Position numbers and translations under genes: made by a program. This document shows, in pieces, positions 26,905-35,283 of a stretch of DNA of 64,000 nt. Positions within the stretch are counted from its first letter, which is position 1; each line of letters opens with the position of its first letter. This DNA is from Gemmatimonadales bacterium (lineage in GTDB: Bacteria > Gemmatimonadota > Gemmatimonadetes > Gemmatimonadales > GWC2-71-9), in contig DATAOI010000052.1 of the NCBI GenBank assembly GCA_036265815.1, positions 239,260-303,259 of the forward strand, read 5' to 3'. The notes below the pieces were generated by a model. It made no database searches, was not told where the DNA came from, and worked only from the letters and a program-made list of their open reading frames with translations.

Positions 26905-28421
26905 CGCGGTTCCCGGCCCGTGGTGTCGGTGGTCAGGCGAAGCGGGTTGCCGCCTCGCGGGTCGAGCACGCCGGAATCGTGCGCCAGCTGGGCGAGTGCC
27001 ACACTCCAGGCCAGCCGGGCGTCGACATGCTGGGCTCGCGCGCCGGCCAGCGCCGTCTGCGCCTGGAGCAGGTCGAGCACGCTTCCCACGCCTCCCTTGT
27101 AGCGCCCCAGTGCGACCTCATTGGACTGCTGCGCGCTGGCCACCAGGTCCTCGGCGGTGCGAACCCGGCGGGTGGCGGTCTGCAGCGCGTAGTAGGAGCT
27201 GAAGACCTGATAGACCACCTGCTGGCGAAGCGACTCGGTCTGCGCCGACGCGGCTTCGGCCTGGAACCGGGCGGCACGGACGTCGTATTGCCGGGAGAAC
27301 CCGTTGAACAGCGGGATGCTGAGCCCCAGGCTCACGTTGTAGCTGTTGGCGCCGTTGGGAATGCTGCCGGCGTAGGTCCGGCCCCCGGTCGCCGACAGGT
27401 TGAGTGAAGGGAGCAGGTTGGCCCGGCTTTCCGAGATGCCCGCCCGGGCTGCCTCGGCCTCCGCCCGGGCCGCGGCGAGGTCGGGGCGGCCCTGCAAGGC
27501 TGTCGCGATGAGCGCGTTCACGCTGTCGGTCAGCGCTGCCACCGGCACCGCCGCCGCGGTCGAATCGACGTCGTACGGCAGGTTGGCGGGGAGGCCCAGC
27601 GAGAGCGCGAGGGCGCCGCGAGCGGTCTGCAGGTCTCCCTCGGTGGTCTGCAGGTTGAGCTGCGCCTGGCTCGCAGCCGTCCGCGCCTGGAGCACGTCCG
27701 CGATGGTGGCCACACCCACCCGGCGCCGCTCCTCCGCGGCCGCGAGATTGGCCTGGGCTTCCTCCAGCGAGGTCCGCTGCGCACCCAGCAGGGAGCGGCT
27801 GGCCAGATACTGGAAATAGGCGACCTCGATCTGCAGCACCACCGATTGAATGGTCGCGTTGTGGGTGAATCCCGCGGAGTAGAGCCGCTGCCGCGCGCCT
27901 TCGATCCGGCCGGTGCGCCCGCCGAAATCGAGCAGCAGGTAGGACAGCGTGAGACTCGGCGTCAGGACCGACTGCTCCACCGAGATCCGGCCCGAGGTGG
28001 CGACGGTCTTGATCCGGGAAGCGCTCACGTCCGCATCGAGTGTGGGCAGCCACGCTCCCCGCTCCGAGCCGTAGGTGGCGGCAGCCGTCTGGGCGTTGGC
28101 CCAGGCGAGGCGGGTCGCCGCGTTGTTGCTGAGTCCCAGGTCCACGATTTCGGCCAGCGTGAGCCTGGTGATTCGAGCGGCCAGCCCCGCGGGCAGCGCG
28201 GCACGGGCAGCGGTGTCCGCCGGGTGGATGGGACGGGTAATCGCGGTGGGCGGAGTCCAGGGCACCTGCGGTGCCGGGGAGGCGGCGGGCACCCCCGCCA
28301 CGCGCGGGGTGCCCACACAGCTGGACAGCAGCAGGATGGTCGTGCCCGCCAAGCCTCGCGGGAAGCGGCGCGCGAGCGTGCGGCCCATCCGATCGATCCA
28401 CCGAGCGGTCGGTGCGTCCAT
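26901..28421 (-). CDS. TolC-type outer-membrane efflux protein
   Basis: A 506-residue outer-membrane factor with a signal peptide ending at lipobox LLSSC (Cys35 from ATG 28421), so it is a lipoprotein. Two OEP repeats are seen at about residues 110-270 and 330-490, each with long helices such as RTSLEEAQANLAAAEERRRVG and RVRTAEDLVASAQQSNEVAL. ATG 28421 is favoured over a start 30 nt upstream because GGAG lies 5 nt before it. First gene of the tripartite pump operon. Confidence 0.92.
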   Translation of the reverse strand: MDAPTARWIDRMGRTLARRFPRGLAGTTILLLSSCVGTPRVAGVPAASPAPQVPWTPPTAITRPIHPADTAARAALPAGLAARITRLTLAEIVDLGLSNNAATRLAWANAQTAAATYGSERGAWLPTLDADVSASRIKTVATSGRISVEQSVLTPSLTLSYLLLDFGGRTGRIEGARQRLYSAGFTHNATIQSVVLQIEVAYFQYLASRSLLGAQRTSLEEAQANLAAAEERRRVGVATIADVLQARTAASQAQLNLQTTEGDLQTARGALALSLGLPANLPYDVDSTAAAVPVAALTDSVNALIATALQGRPDLAAARAEAEAARAGISESRANLLPSLNLSATGGRTYAGSIPNGANSYNVSLGLSIPLFNGFSRQYDVRAARFQAEAASAQTESLRQQVVYQVFSSYYALQTATRRVRTAEDLVASAQQSNEVALGRYKGGVGSVLDLLQAQTALAGARAQHVDARLAWSVALAQLAHDSGVLDPRGGNPLRLTTDTTGREPR

Positions 28422-28561
28422 GGTTCTCCGTTTCGATTTCCGCCCACGCATTTAGCCCGGGGGCACTGTCTCAATAGTAGTGGGGTGCTCGTCACGGTTG
28501 TGTGATGCCCGTGCGATCTCCTATCTTCGATCGACTCTCCACATCTGGGACAGGAGGCGGC

Positions 28562-29281
28562 ATGCGGCTCCGATGGGCGGCCCCGGCGCTGGCGGGCGTG
28601 GCCTTGCTCCTGCTGCTGCTCGCCGGGCCGGCCGTGCGCCTCCGGCTCTGGGACTTCGGAACCGGTTTCAGCCTGCTCCGCTGGTCGGCCTACATCGGAC
28701 TCGCCGCAGTAGCCGCGGCGCTGGTGAGCCTGCTGACCCGGACGGGTCGGCGGTCCGTCCTGCTTCAGGCAGCGGCACTGATCGTCGGTGGCGGCGTGGC
28801 TTACGTGCCGTGGCACTGGCTCCAGCAAGCGCGCCGGGTGCCGCCCATCCACGACATCACCACCGACCTGGAGCATCCGCCGGAGTTCGTGGCGGTTCTG
28901 CCGCTGCGGGCCGGCGCCCCGAATCCCGCCGCTTACGGCGGTCCCGAGGTCGCGGCGGCTCAGCGCAAAGGGTATCCCGATCTCCATCCCCTGCTGGTAC
29001 ACCTCGCCCCCGGTCCCGCGTTTGTCCGAGCCCTCGCCACCGCACGGGCGATGGGGTGGGAGCTGGTGGCTGCGGACTCGACCGCGCACCGCATCGAGGC
29101 TACCGCTACGACCCCCTGGTTCGGCTTCAAGGACGACGTCGTGATTCGGATCGAGCCGGATCCGGCCGGGAGCAGAGTGGACGTGCGGTCGGTCTCGCGG
29201 GTTGGAGGAAGCGACGTCGGCACCAATGCCCGGCGGATCCGGGCGTATCTGGCACGGCTCGCCGCCCCTGCCAGCGGGTGA
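28562..29281 (+). CDS. DUF1499 membrane protein
   Basis: A 239-residue protein. Three hydrophobic spans lie in the first 90 residues (about 6-22, 35-55, 65-85), then a soluble domain of about 140 residues. That domain has IHDITTDLEHPPEF and later HRIEATATTPWFGFKDDVVIRI, the DUF1499 pattern. ATG 28562 is chosen over a GTG 60 nt upstream because GGAGG sits 5 nt before it. The domain probably faces the periplasm. Function unknown. It is divergent from the tolC-type gene. Confidence 0.8.
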   Translation: MRLRWAAPALAGVALLLLLLAGPAVRLRLWDFGTGFSLLRWSAYIGLAAVAAALVSLLTRTGRRSVLLQAAALIVGGGVAYVPWHWLQQARRVPPIHDITTDLEHPPEFVAVLPLRAGAPNPAAYGGPEVAAAQRKGYPDLHPLLVHLAPGPAFVRALATARAMGWELVAADSTAHRIEATATTPWFGFKDDVVIRIEPDPAGSRVDVRSVSRVGGSDVGTNARRIRAYLARLAAPASG

Positions 29282-29325
29282 GCCGGAACCATCCCTGACC
29301 CACTCTCCCTTTCCGGAGGCGGCCC

Positions 29326-29883
29326 ATGGCATCCCGCAAGCGGTATCAGCTTGACCGAGTGGCGGTGAAGGCGGGTGAGTCGCGCGCCGCGACCTGGACC
29401 TTCGCGGGCGAGGCGGTCTCCGGCACCGAGCAGAGCTACGCGGTGACCGACGGCAACTTCGCCAACCGCAACGAGTGGGAATTCGTGGTGCGGGTGCCCA
29501 AGGTCAGGGGCCAGCGGCTGGAAGTGCGGCCCCGCACGACCCCCAACCTCAAGGTGTGGGCCGAGCTGACCGATCGCTCCCTCACGTTCGCCCGGGCTAC
29601 CAAGGGAGAGGCGCGCGGCAGGTGGTACTGCCAGGTGGCTCTGGCCGACCCCAGTGGCGCCCGCACCAAGGACGTGGTGCGGGGTGAGGAGCGGAACGAC
29701 CTGCCCGCCTGGTTCGACGCGCTGCGTGGCCGGATGCGTCTCAAGCAGAACGTGCGTCCGACCAAGGGCACCGATGGCCAGGCGCTGGTCGTGCTGGTGA
29801 CCGCCGCCGACTACCGGTCAATGATCCGTCTGTTCTTCGCGACCAAGGTCTGGGTCCTCAAGGAGGGGATCTCGCTGGCCTGA
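29326..29883 (+). CDS. hypothetical protein
   Basis: A 185-residue soluble protein with no signal peptide. It is rich in Arg, Thr and Trp and looks mostly beta-stranded (VPKVRGQRLEVRPRTTP, RSLTFARATKG). A helix at the end reads YRSMIRLFFATKVWVL. ATG 29326 follows TTCCGGAGGCGGCCC, a strong ribosome site, so it is a real gene. It starts 44 nt after the DUF1499 stop and the next gene follows in 21 nt. I do not recognise a family. Confidence 0.7.
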   Translation: MASRKRYQLDRVAVKAGESRAATWTFAGEAVSGTEQSYAVTDGNFANRNEWEFVVRVPKVRGQRLEVRPRTTPNLKVWAELTDRSLTFARATKGEARGRWYCQVALADPSGARTKDVVRGEERNDLPAWFDALRGRMRLKQNVRPTKGTDGQALVVLVTAADYRSMIRLFFATKVWVLKEGISLA

Positions 29884-29904
29884 GTCGCCCGTGGAGATCA
29901 AGCG

Positions 29905-30372
29905 ATGCGTTGCGCGGGCTCTTGCCTGCTGATCTTGGCGCTCGCCTGCGGAGGGGCCGGCCCCCCGCGGACACCGGACAGGGTGGCGCCCTGGCTGCGG
30001 GCGGACCCGCACCGGTGTCTGCTCACGCGTGACCTGCGGGAGGGCATGGAGATCATGGCGCGCCACTGCGCCGAGCAGTTCGTGCTGGAGAACGGCTACA
30101 CCGACCGGCCGGCGGCGGATGACTCGACCCGCTGGGTAGAGGAAGCGGGCGACCGGAGGACCTGGCCGCAGGTGCTCTCGACCCGAAGCGGCACCCTCGA
30201 GGGAAGCGCGGCCACCGTCCAGTGCAGCGTGCGCAACTGTACCGTGCTGTTCCGTGCCCGCCGGTCGGTGCTGGCCTGCGCCTACCGATCGGTGACCATG
30301 ACACAGGTGTTCACCCACCTGCGGCTCGAGCCCGGGCTCATCAACGTGCGCTGCGACGAGCGGAGCAGCTGA
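29905..30372 (+). CDS. hypothetical lipoprotein
   Basis: A 155-residue lipoprotein with a short signal peptide and lipobox LALAC (Cys15). The mature part is polar and has four further Cys (about residues 38, 55, 107 and 112), which could form disulfides in the periplasm. A stretch VRNCTVLFRARRSVL is basic. No family recognised. It follows the previous gene by 21 nt. The start ATG 29905 has GGAG about 8 nt upstream. Confidence 0.65.
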   Translation: MRCAGSCLLILALACGGAGPPRTPDRVAPWLRADPHRCLLTRDLREGMEIMARHCAEQFVLENGYTDRPAADDSTRWVEEAGDRRTWPQVLSTRSGTLEGSAATVQCSVRNCTVLFRARRSVLACAYRSVTMTQVFTHLRLEPGLINVRCDERSS

Positions 30373-30730
30373 TGGTCGACGCTCCCGAGCTGGCAAGGAT
30401 CGGCAGAACACCGGTTTAGGGCAGAAGCCAAAAAATCGCGCAAGTTGCTCGACGAATATTGTTGCGCGCTCGTGCAACGGCCCGCATGGGCGCGCACCGG
30501 GTGAGCCGCGGTGGCCGAGTTCAATGAAATCGATGCATTACGGGAATCGATGCATCACGGGAAGAGACGGGATCGGGGGAAAAAAGAGAGGTAGTTCCCG
30601 GAGCCGTACTGCCTTGGCCGCGACCCCGGGAACCGGGTACTGCGGGGATGCTGCAAGGATTTGGATGCGGGAGCGATGACAATGGTTGCGCGCTGACGCG
30701 CCCGCACCGGAGAAGAGCTAGATTTGGGCC
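30373..30730. other. gene-free gap with short repeats
   Basis: 358 bases without a supported gene. Contents: the 17-bp tandem repeat at 30528, the 8-bp inverted pair at 30594/30626, and a repeated GTACTGC at 30605 and near 30637. It may hold the promoter of the downstream small genes. I see no convincing promoter hexamers or RNA gene. Confidence 0.5.
30528..30561 (+). repeat. 17-bp tandem direct repeat in a long gap
   Basis: Two adjacent copies of AATCGATGCATYACGGG (16 of 17 identical), each holding ATCGAT and ATGCAT palindromes. They lie in the 30373-30730 gap. The gap also has an 8-bp inverted pair GTTCCCGG/CCGGGAAC at 30594-30601 and 30626-30633, but no gene that I can support. Confidence 0.55.
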
Positions 30731-30964
30731 ATGCGAGAGGCCCGGCTGCGCCCGGAGTTTGCCCACCTGTATCCCGCGCTCACGCCCGGCGAATGGGAAC
30801 CAGCAGCCCGAATAGCGGAAGCGGTGCTGGCCAACCTTCTTCTCCAAAAGATGACCGACTCACCCTCGCCCGACCGGCTGCTGCCGGAGGCCCACTTCGA
30901 GTTCCGTGGCGGTGCCCGCCAGGAACGCGACGACCTCCGGGAGCGGGTGGACGATGGCGAGTAG
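30731..30964 (+). CDS. small conserved-type hypothetical protein
   Basis: A 77-residue protein starting MREARLRPEFAHLYP and ending in an acidic tail. The segment PEAHFEFRGG near residue 52 recalls small proteins repeatedly seen in soil bacteria; that recollection is unverified. It has no signal peptide or membrane span. The next gene begins 29 nt after its stop. Start chosen at the only ATG giving the LRPEF start. Confidence 0.55.
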   Translation: MREARLRPEFAHLYPALTPGEWEPAARIAEAVLANLLLQKMTDSPSPDRLLPEAHFEFRGGARQERDDLRERVDDGE

Positions 30965-30992
30965 CCCGCCAGGACAGGCAGCACCGGAGAGC

Positions 30993-31517
30993 ATGCCCGA
31001 TCTACGATACCCCATCGGCCGGTTCAAGTTCGAGACCCTGACCGAGCGCGGGCGAGCGGAGTGTGTAGCCCGGATCGCGGGGGCACCTGGGCGGATGCGC
31101 GCGGCCGTTGTGGGGCTCAGCGACGACCAGCTCGACACGCCGTATCGTCCCGGCGGGTGGACCGTCCGGCAGGTGGTCCACCATGTCCCCGACAGTCACC
31201 TCAACGCCTATACCCGGATGCGCCTGGCGCTCACCGAGCCGGCGCCGACCATCAAGCCCTACGAGGAGGCGCGCTGGGCCGAGCTGCCCGACGCCCGGAC
31301 CGCCCCGATCGAGATCTCGCTGGCGTTGCTGGAGGCGCTGCATGCGCGCTGGCATCTCCTGCTCAGACAGTTGACGCCAACCGACGGGGCGCGAACCTTT
31401 CGGCATCCCGAGCACGGCCGGGATTTCACTGTCGACGAGGTGATCGCGATGTACGCCTGGCATGGTGAGCACCACGCCGCGCACATCACCTCGTTGCGCG
31501 GCCGCATGGGTTGGTGA
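30993..31517 (+). CDS. YfiT/DinB-family metal-dependent hydrolase-like protein
   Basis: A 174-residue four-helix DinB-like protein of the YfiT type. It has the opening RYPIGRFKF, then GWTVRQVVHHVPDSH (metal His) and the C-terminal YAWHGEHHAAHI with two further His ligands. YfiT proteins are linked to thiol S-transfer (BstA type). ATG 30993 has GGAGAG 2-4 nt before it; an alternative ATG at 30954 lies 39 nt upstream. It overlaps the next gene by 4 nt (GTGA). Confidence 0.85.
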   Translation: MPDLRYPIGRFKFETLTERGRAECVARIAGAPGRMRAAVVGLSDDQLDTPYRPGGWTVRQVVHHVPDSHLNAYTRMRLALTEPAPTIKPYEEARWAELPDARTAPIEISLALLEALHARWHLLLRQLTPTDGARTFRHPEHGRDFTVDEVIAMYAWHGEHHAAHITSLRGRMGW

Positions 31518-32053
31518 GGCGCATCGGAGACGCGGCGGTGCGCGCGCGCACCGGGAAGAGCTGGGCGGAGTGGTTCGCCATCCTCGACCGGGCCAGCGCC
31601 GCCAGCAAGAGCCACAGGGAGATCGTCGCCCTGCTCATCGCCCGCTACGAGCTCGCCTCGTGGTGGCGGCAGACGATCACGGTCACCTATGAGGAGGAGC
31701 GCGGGCTTCGGAAGCGCCACCAGAGGAGCGACGGCTACGAGATCACCCGCAGCAAGGTGGTCCCCGCATCGCTGGTCACTCTCTACCGCGCGTGGACGGA
31801 TGGCCGGCAGCGGGCCCGCTGGCTGTCGGGAGTTGCCTTCCGGGTCAGCACGACAACCCGGGGAAAGTCGCTCCGTATGGTGTGGGAGGATGGCAGCCGG
31901 GTCGATGCCGGGTTTGCCTCCAAGGGGCCGGGCAGGAGCCGGGTCAGCGTCCGGCATCGGAAGCTCGCCAGCGCCGCGGATGCCACCCGGGCCAAGCGAT
32001 ACTGGACCGAGCGGCTGGCCGTGCTGGCGGACGTCCTGGCAGTCGTCACTTGA
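31514..32053 (+). CDS. DUF4287-SRPBCC fusion protein
   Basis: A 179-residue protein starting GTG in a GTGA overlap with the YfiT stop. The N-terminal 60 residues read GKSWAEWFAILDRASAASK and WWRQTITVTYEEERGLRKRHQ, the DUF4287 pattern. The rest, from about residue 75, is an SRPBCC (AHSA1-type) domain with VVPASLVTLYRAWTD and a C-terminal helix. It may bind a hydrophobic ligand. Function unknown. It is cotranscribed with the YfiT-like gene. Confidence 0.75.
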   Translation: MRRIGDAAVRARTGKSWAEWFAILDRASAASKSHREIVALLIARYELASWWRQTITVTYEEERGLRKRHQRSDGYEITRSKVVPASLVTLYRAWTDGRQRARWLSGVAFRVSTTTRGKSLRMVWEDGSRVDAGFASKGPGRSRVSVRHRKLASAADATRAKRYWTERLAVLADVLAVVT

Positions 32054-32104
32054 ATCAGCCGCAGAGAGTCAGTGACCGGTCCGTTTCGGACCACTGGAGA
32101 CCGC

Positions 32105-33610
32105 ATGCCGGAGCCTGGCACGCCGCTGGAGATGTCATCCGAGGAGTTCCGCCGGGCCGGGCGCGAGCTGGTCGACCGGATCGCCGACTTTCTCGGCTCC
32201 TTGCCGGAGCGCCCGCTCACCCTGGGCGAGACCCCGACGGAGATCCGTGCGCTGCTGGGCCGGAGGCCGGTTCCCCGGAAGGGCAGCGAGCCCGCGGCAC
32301 TCCTGCGGGAGACGGCGGACCTCCTGTTCGGCCACTCGCTGTTCAGCGGCCATTCCCGGTTCATGGGGTACATCACCTCGTCCGCCGCGCCGATCGGGGC
32401 GCTGGCTGACCTGCTCGCCGCCGCCATCAACCCCAACGTCGGCGGCTGGGAGCTCTCGCCCATTGCCTCGGAGATCGAGGCCGAGTCGGTGCGCTGGATC
32501 GCCGAGCTGGTGGGGTATCCCAGTGACTGCGGTGGCCTGCTGGTGAGCGGGGGCAACATGGCCAACTTCGGCTGCTTCCTGGCCGGACGCCGGGCCATGC
32601 TGGGTGAGGAGGTGCGGCGGGCCGGCCTGGCCGGCGCCGACGCCGCCCGGGCCCGGGTCTACGTCTCCCAGGGCACCCACACCTGGATTCAGAAGGCCGC
32701 GGACCTCTTCGGGCTCGGCACCGACGCGGTCCGGTGGATCCCCACGGACGCGCGGCAGCGCATGCTGCTCGCTCCGCTCCGGGAGCAGATCCGGCAGGAC
32801 ATCGCCGCCGGCGACCGGCCGATCATGGTGGTGGGCGCCGCCGGCACGGTGAGCACCGGCGCCATCGATCCGCTCCGCGAGCTGGCGGCCATCTGCCGGG
32901 AGCACGGCCTCTGGTTCCACGTGGACGGCGCCTACGGGGCGCCGGCGGCAGTGCTCTCCGATGCACCGGACGACCTCAGGGCGCTCTCCCTCGCCGACTC
33001 CCTGGCGGTCGATCCCCACAAGTGGCTCTACGCGCCGCTCGAGGCCGGATGCGTCCTGGTGCGGGAGGCCCACCGCCTGAGTGACGCGTATTCCTACTCG
33101 CCCGCCTACTACCGTTTCGACACCGAAGGCGAGGAGCCGCCGATCAATTATCACGAGCTCGGCCTGCAGAACTCGCGTGGATTCCGGGCGCTCAAGGTCT
33201 GGCTCGGAATCCGCCAGGCCGGACGGGACGGCCTTGCCCAGATGATCGGGCACGACTGCCGGATGGCGGAGGCACTGTACCGCGGCGCCGAAGCCCATCC
33301 GGAGCTCGAGGCGGTGACCCTCGGCCTCAGCATTGCGACCTTCCGCTACGTGCCGGCCGACCTCGCGCCGGGGACCCCGTCCGTCCAGGCGTACCTCAAC
33401 GCCCTGAACGAAGCGCTGCTCGCCCGGCTCAAGCGGTCGGGCGACCTCTTCGTCACCAACGCGGTGCTGGACGGGACCTTCCTGCTCCGGGCCTGCATCG
33501 TCAACTTCCGGACGTCCGAGGCCGACGTGAGCGCGATCCCTGAGATCGTGGCCCGAGCCGGGCGGACACTCGATGCCGAGCTGCGGCCCCACGCGCTGCA
33601 GCCCGCGTGA
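32105..33610 (+). CDS. PLP-dependent decarboxylase (group II, aromatic-amino-acid type)
   Basis: A 501-residue decarboxylase of the DDC/GAD fold. Landmarks: HPRF-like region SGHSRFMGYI (about 80-90), GGWELSPIASEIE, SGGNMANFGCF (phosphate site), HVDGAYGAPA with the PLP Asp (about 277), and Lys in DPHKWLYAPLEAG (about 303) for the Schiff base. C-terminal VLDGTFLLRACIVNFRTSEADV fits the family. It probably decarboxylates an aromatic or acidic amino acid. ATG 32105 is the first ATG after the previous gene's stop that gives the family length; an upstream ATG adds 11 residues. Confidence 0.9.
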   Translation: MPEPGTPLEMSSEEFRRAGRELVDRIADFLGSLPERPLTLGETPTEIRALLGRRPVPRKGSEPAALLRETADLLFGHSLFSGHSRFMGYITSSAAPIGALADLLAAAINPNVGGWELSPIASEIEAESVRWIAELVGYPSDCGGLLVSGGNMANFGCFLAGRRAMLGEEVRRAGLAGADAARARVYVSQGTHTWIQKAADLFGLGTDAVRWIPTDARQRMLLAPLREQIRQDIAAGDRPIMVVGAAGTVSTGAIDPLRELAAICREHGLWFHVDGAYGAPAAVLSDAPDDLRALSLADSLAVDPHKWLYAPLEAGCVLVREAHRLSDAYSYSPAYYRFDTEGEEPPINYHELGLQNSRGFRALKVWLGIRQAGRDGLAQMIGHDCRMAEALYRGAEAHPELEAVTLGLSIATFRYVPADLAPGTPSVQAYLNALNEALLARLKRSGDLFVTNAVLDGTFLLRACIVNFRTSEADVSAIPEIVARAGRTLDAELRPHALQPA

Positions 33611-33672
33611 ACACCTGATCTGGCGGAGGGCTCATCCGGAACGATATCGTCGCCCGAGCCGCGGTACTCCTG

Positions 33673-33993
33673 GTGTGCTCCAACGTCTTCATGACGTTCG
33701 CCTGGTACGCCCATCTGAAGAATCTGGCGGACCGGCCGTGGTACATCGCCGCCGCCGTGAGCTGGGGTATCGCGCTCTTCGAGTATCTGCTTCAGGTCCC
33801 GGCCAACCGCATCGGATACACCTCGCTCTCGCTGGCGCAGCTCAAGATCATGCAGGAAGTGATCACCCTGGCCGTGTTCGTCCCGTTCGCCGTGATCTAC
33901 ATGCGCCAGACCCTCAAGCTGGACTATCTCTGGGCCGCGCTCTGCATCGTGGGCGCGGTCTATTTCATCTTCCGCTCGCCGGCCACGCCCTGA
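33673..33993 (+). CDS. DUF486 small membrane protein (start uncertain)
   Basis: At least 106 residues of a DUF486-type protein: NVFMTFAWYAHLKNL, VSWGIALFEYLLQVPANRIGY and LKIMQEVITLAVFVPFAVIYM, with three or four membrane spans. Coordinates use GTG 33673. The first span starts upstream of this (in-frame VARAAVLLVCSN), where no ATG/GTG/TTG exists. GGAGGG at 33625-33630 precedes an ATC at 33634, which would restore the full N-terminus. The true start may therefore be a rare codon. Confidence 0.75.
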   Translation: MCSNVFMTFAWYAHLKNLADRPWYIAAAVSWGIALFEYLLQVPANRIGYTSLSLAQLKIMQEVITLAVFVPFAVIYMRQTLKLDYLWAALCIVGAVYFIFRSPATP

Positions 33994-35216
33994 TCCGACG
34001 ACTCAGCCTGACCCTGCTGTTGCTGGCCGCCGGCGGGGACGCCGCGGCGCAGGGCCGTCCCGAGCGGGCGCGCGACATCGGTATCCCCCTGGACGGCAGC
34101 CCCGGGGCGCTCGACGCCATCACCGACGTGGCGGGCGTGACCGTGGGCCATTCCACCATCATTCGGGGCGAAGGCAGGCTCCGCGTGGGAGAAGGTCCGG
34201 TGCGTACCGGCGTCACCGTGCTCTTCCCCCGGGGGCGCGACGACCTGGCGCCGGTCTTCGCCGGCTGGTTCAGTCTCAACGGCAACGGCGAGATGACCGG
34301 CACCGCCTGGATCGACGACTACGGGATCCTGGCGTATCCGGTTGCGCTCACCAATACCAACAGCGTCGGCACCGTGCGGGACGGCCTGATCGAGTGGGCC
34401 CGCGAGCGTCTGGGCGACGCGTTCTACTGCTGCCTGCCGGTGGTGGCGGAGACGTTCGACGGCGACCTCAACGACATCTTCGGCTTCCACGTCCACAAGG
34501 AGCACCTGCTCGCCGCCATCAAAGCGGCCGCCGCGGGACCAGTGGCCGAGGGGAATGTCGGCGGTGGGACCGGGATGACCTGCCTGGGCTTCAAGGGTGG
34601 CATCGGAACCGCCAGCCGCCGGCTGCCGGCCAGCCAGGGAGGCTACACCGTCGGGGCGCTGGTCCAGTGCAACTTCGGCCTCCGGCGGCAGCTCCGGATC
34701 GCGGGGGTGCCGGTGGGGGAGGAGATGCCCGATCCGGCGGCGTGCTACGCTACCAGTGCGCCGCTCGATTCGGCACGCGCACGGGAGCGCTGCGCGCGGG
34801 AGCCGCGGTCGACCATCGCGCCGAAGGCGCGCGAGCGCGGCTCTATCATCGTGCTCCTGGCTACCGACGCGCCGCTGCTGCCGCACCAGCTCCGCCGGAT
34901 CGCGCGGCACGCGGCGCTGGGCCTTGGCCGCATGGGAAGCGTGGCCGGCGCGGGCTCCGGCGATCTCTTCCTCGCCTTTTCCACCGCGCCCACCGGCATC
35001 GCCGATAGCACGCGAGTGGCCACCGTCCGGATGGTGAGCGAGGATCGGATCGATCCGCTCTACGAGGCCACGGTGCAGGCGACCGAAGAGGCGATCATCA
35101 ACGCCATGCTGGCCGCCCGGACCATGACCGGCGCCGACTGGTACCGGGTGCCGGCGTTGCCCCACGATCGGCTCCGGGCCGTGCTGGCGGCGCACGGGCG
35201 GCTGGTCGGTCCGTAG
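33990..35216 (+). CDS. P1 family peptidase (DmpA/aminopeptidase type)
   Basis: About 408 residues of a P1 peptidase. The mature domain begins ARDIGIPLDGSPGALDAITDVAGVTVGHS. It has the family sites GNVGGGTGMTCLGFKGGIGTASR (the autocleavage site precedes a nucleophile residue) and TNTNSVGTVRDG. A signal peptide (IRRLSLTLLLLAAGG ... AAAQ) is predicted if the CTG at 33990, overlapping the DUF486 stop, is the start; TTG 34020 is the first canonical alternative. It would act in the periplasm on N-terminal residues of short peptides or amides. Confidence 0.85.
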   Translation: MIRRLSLTLLLLAAGGDAAAQGRPERARDIGIPLDGSPGALDAITDVAGVTVGHSTIIRGEGRLRVGEGPVRTGVTVLFPRGRDDLAPVFAGWFSLNGNGEMTGTAWIDDYGILAYPVALTNTNSVGTVRDGLIEWARERLGDAFYCCLPVVAETFDGDLNDIFGFHVHKEHLLAAIKAAAAGPVAEGNVGGGTGMTCLGFKGGIGTASRRLPASQGGYTVGALVQCNFGLRRQLRIAGVPVGEEMPDPAACYATSAPLDSARARERCAREPRSTIAPKARERGSIIVLLATDAPLLPHQLRRIARHAALGLGRMGSVAGAGSGDLFLAFSTAPTGIADSTRVATVRMVSEDRIDPLYEATVQATEEAIINAMLAARTMTGADWYRVPALPHDRLRAVLAAHGRLVGP

Positions 35217-35283
35217 GAGCCGTCCCGGGCCCCGATCTGGTCATCGCGGCGCTCCTCGGCGGCCATCTTCTCCAGCCCCCTGC

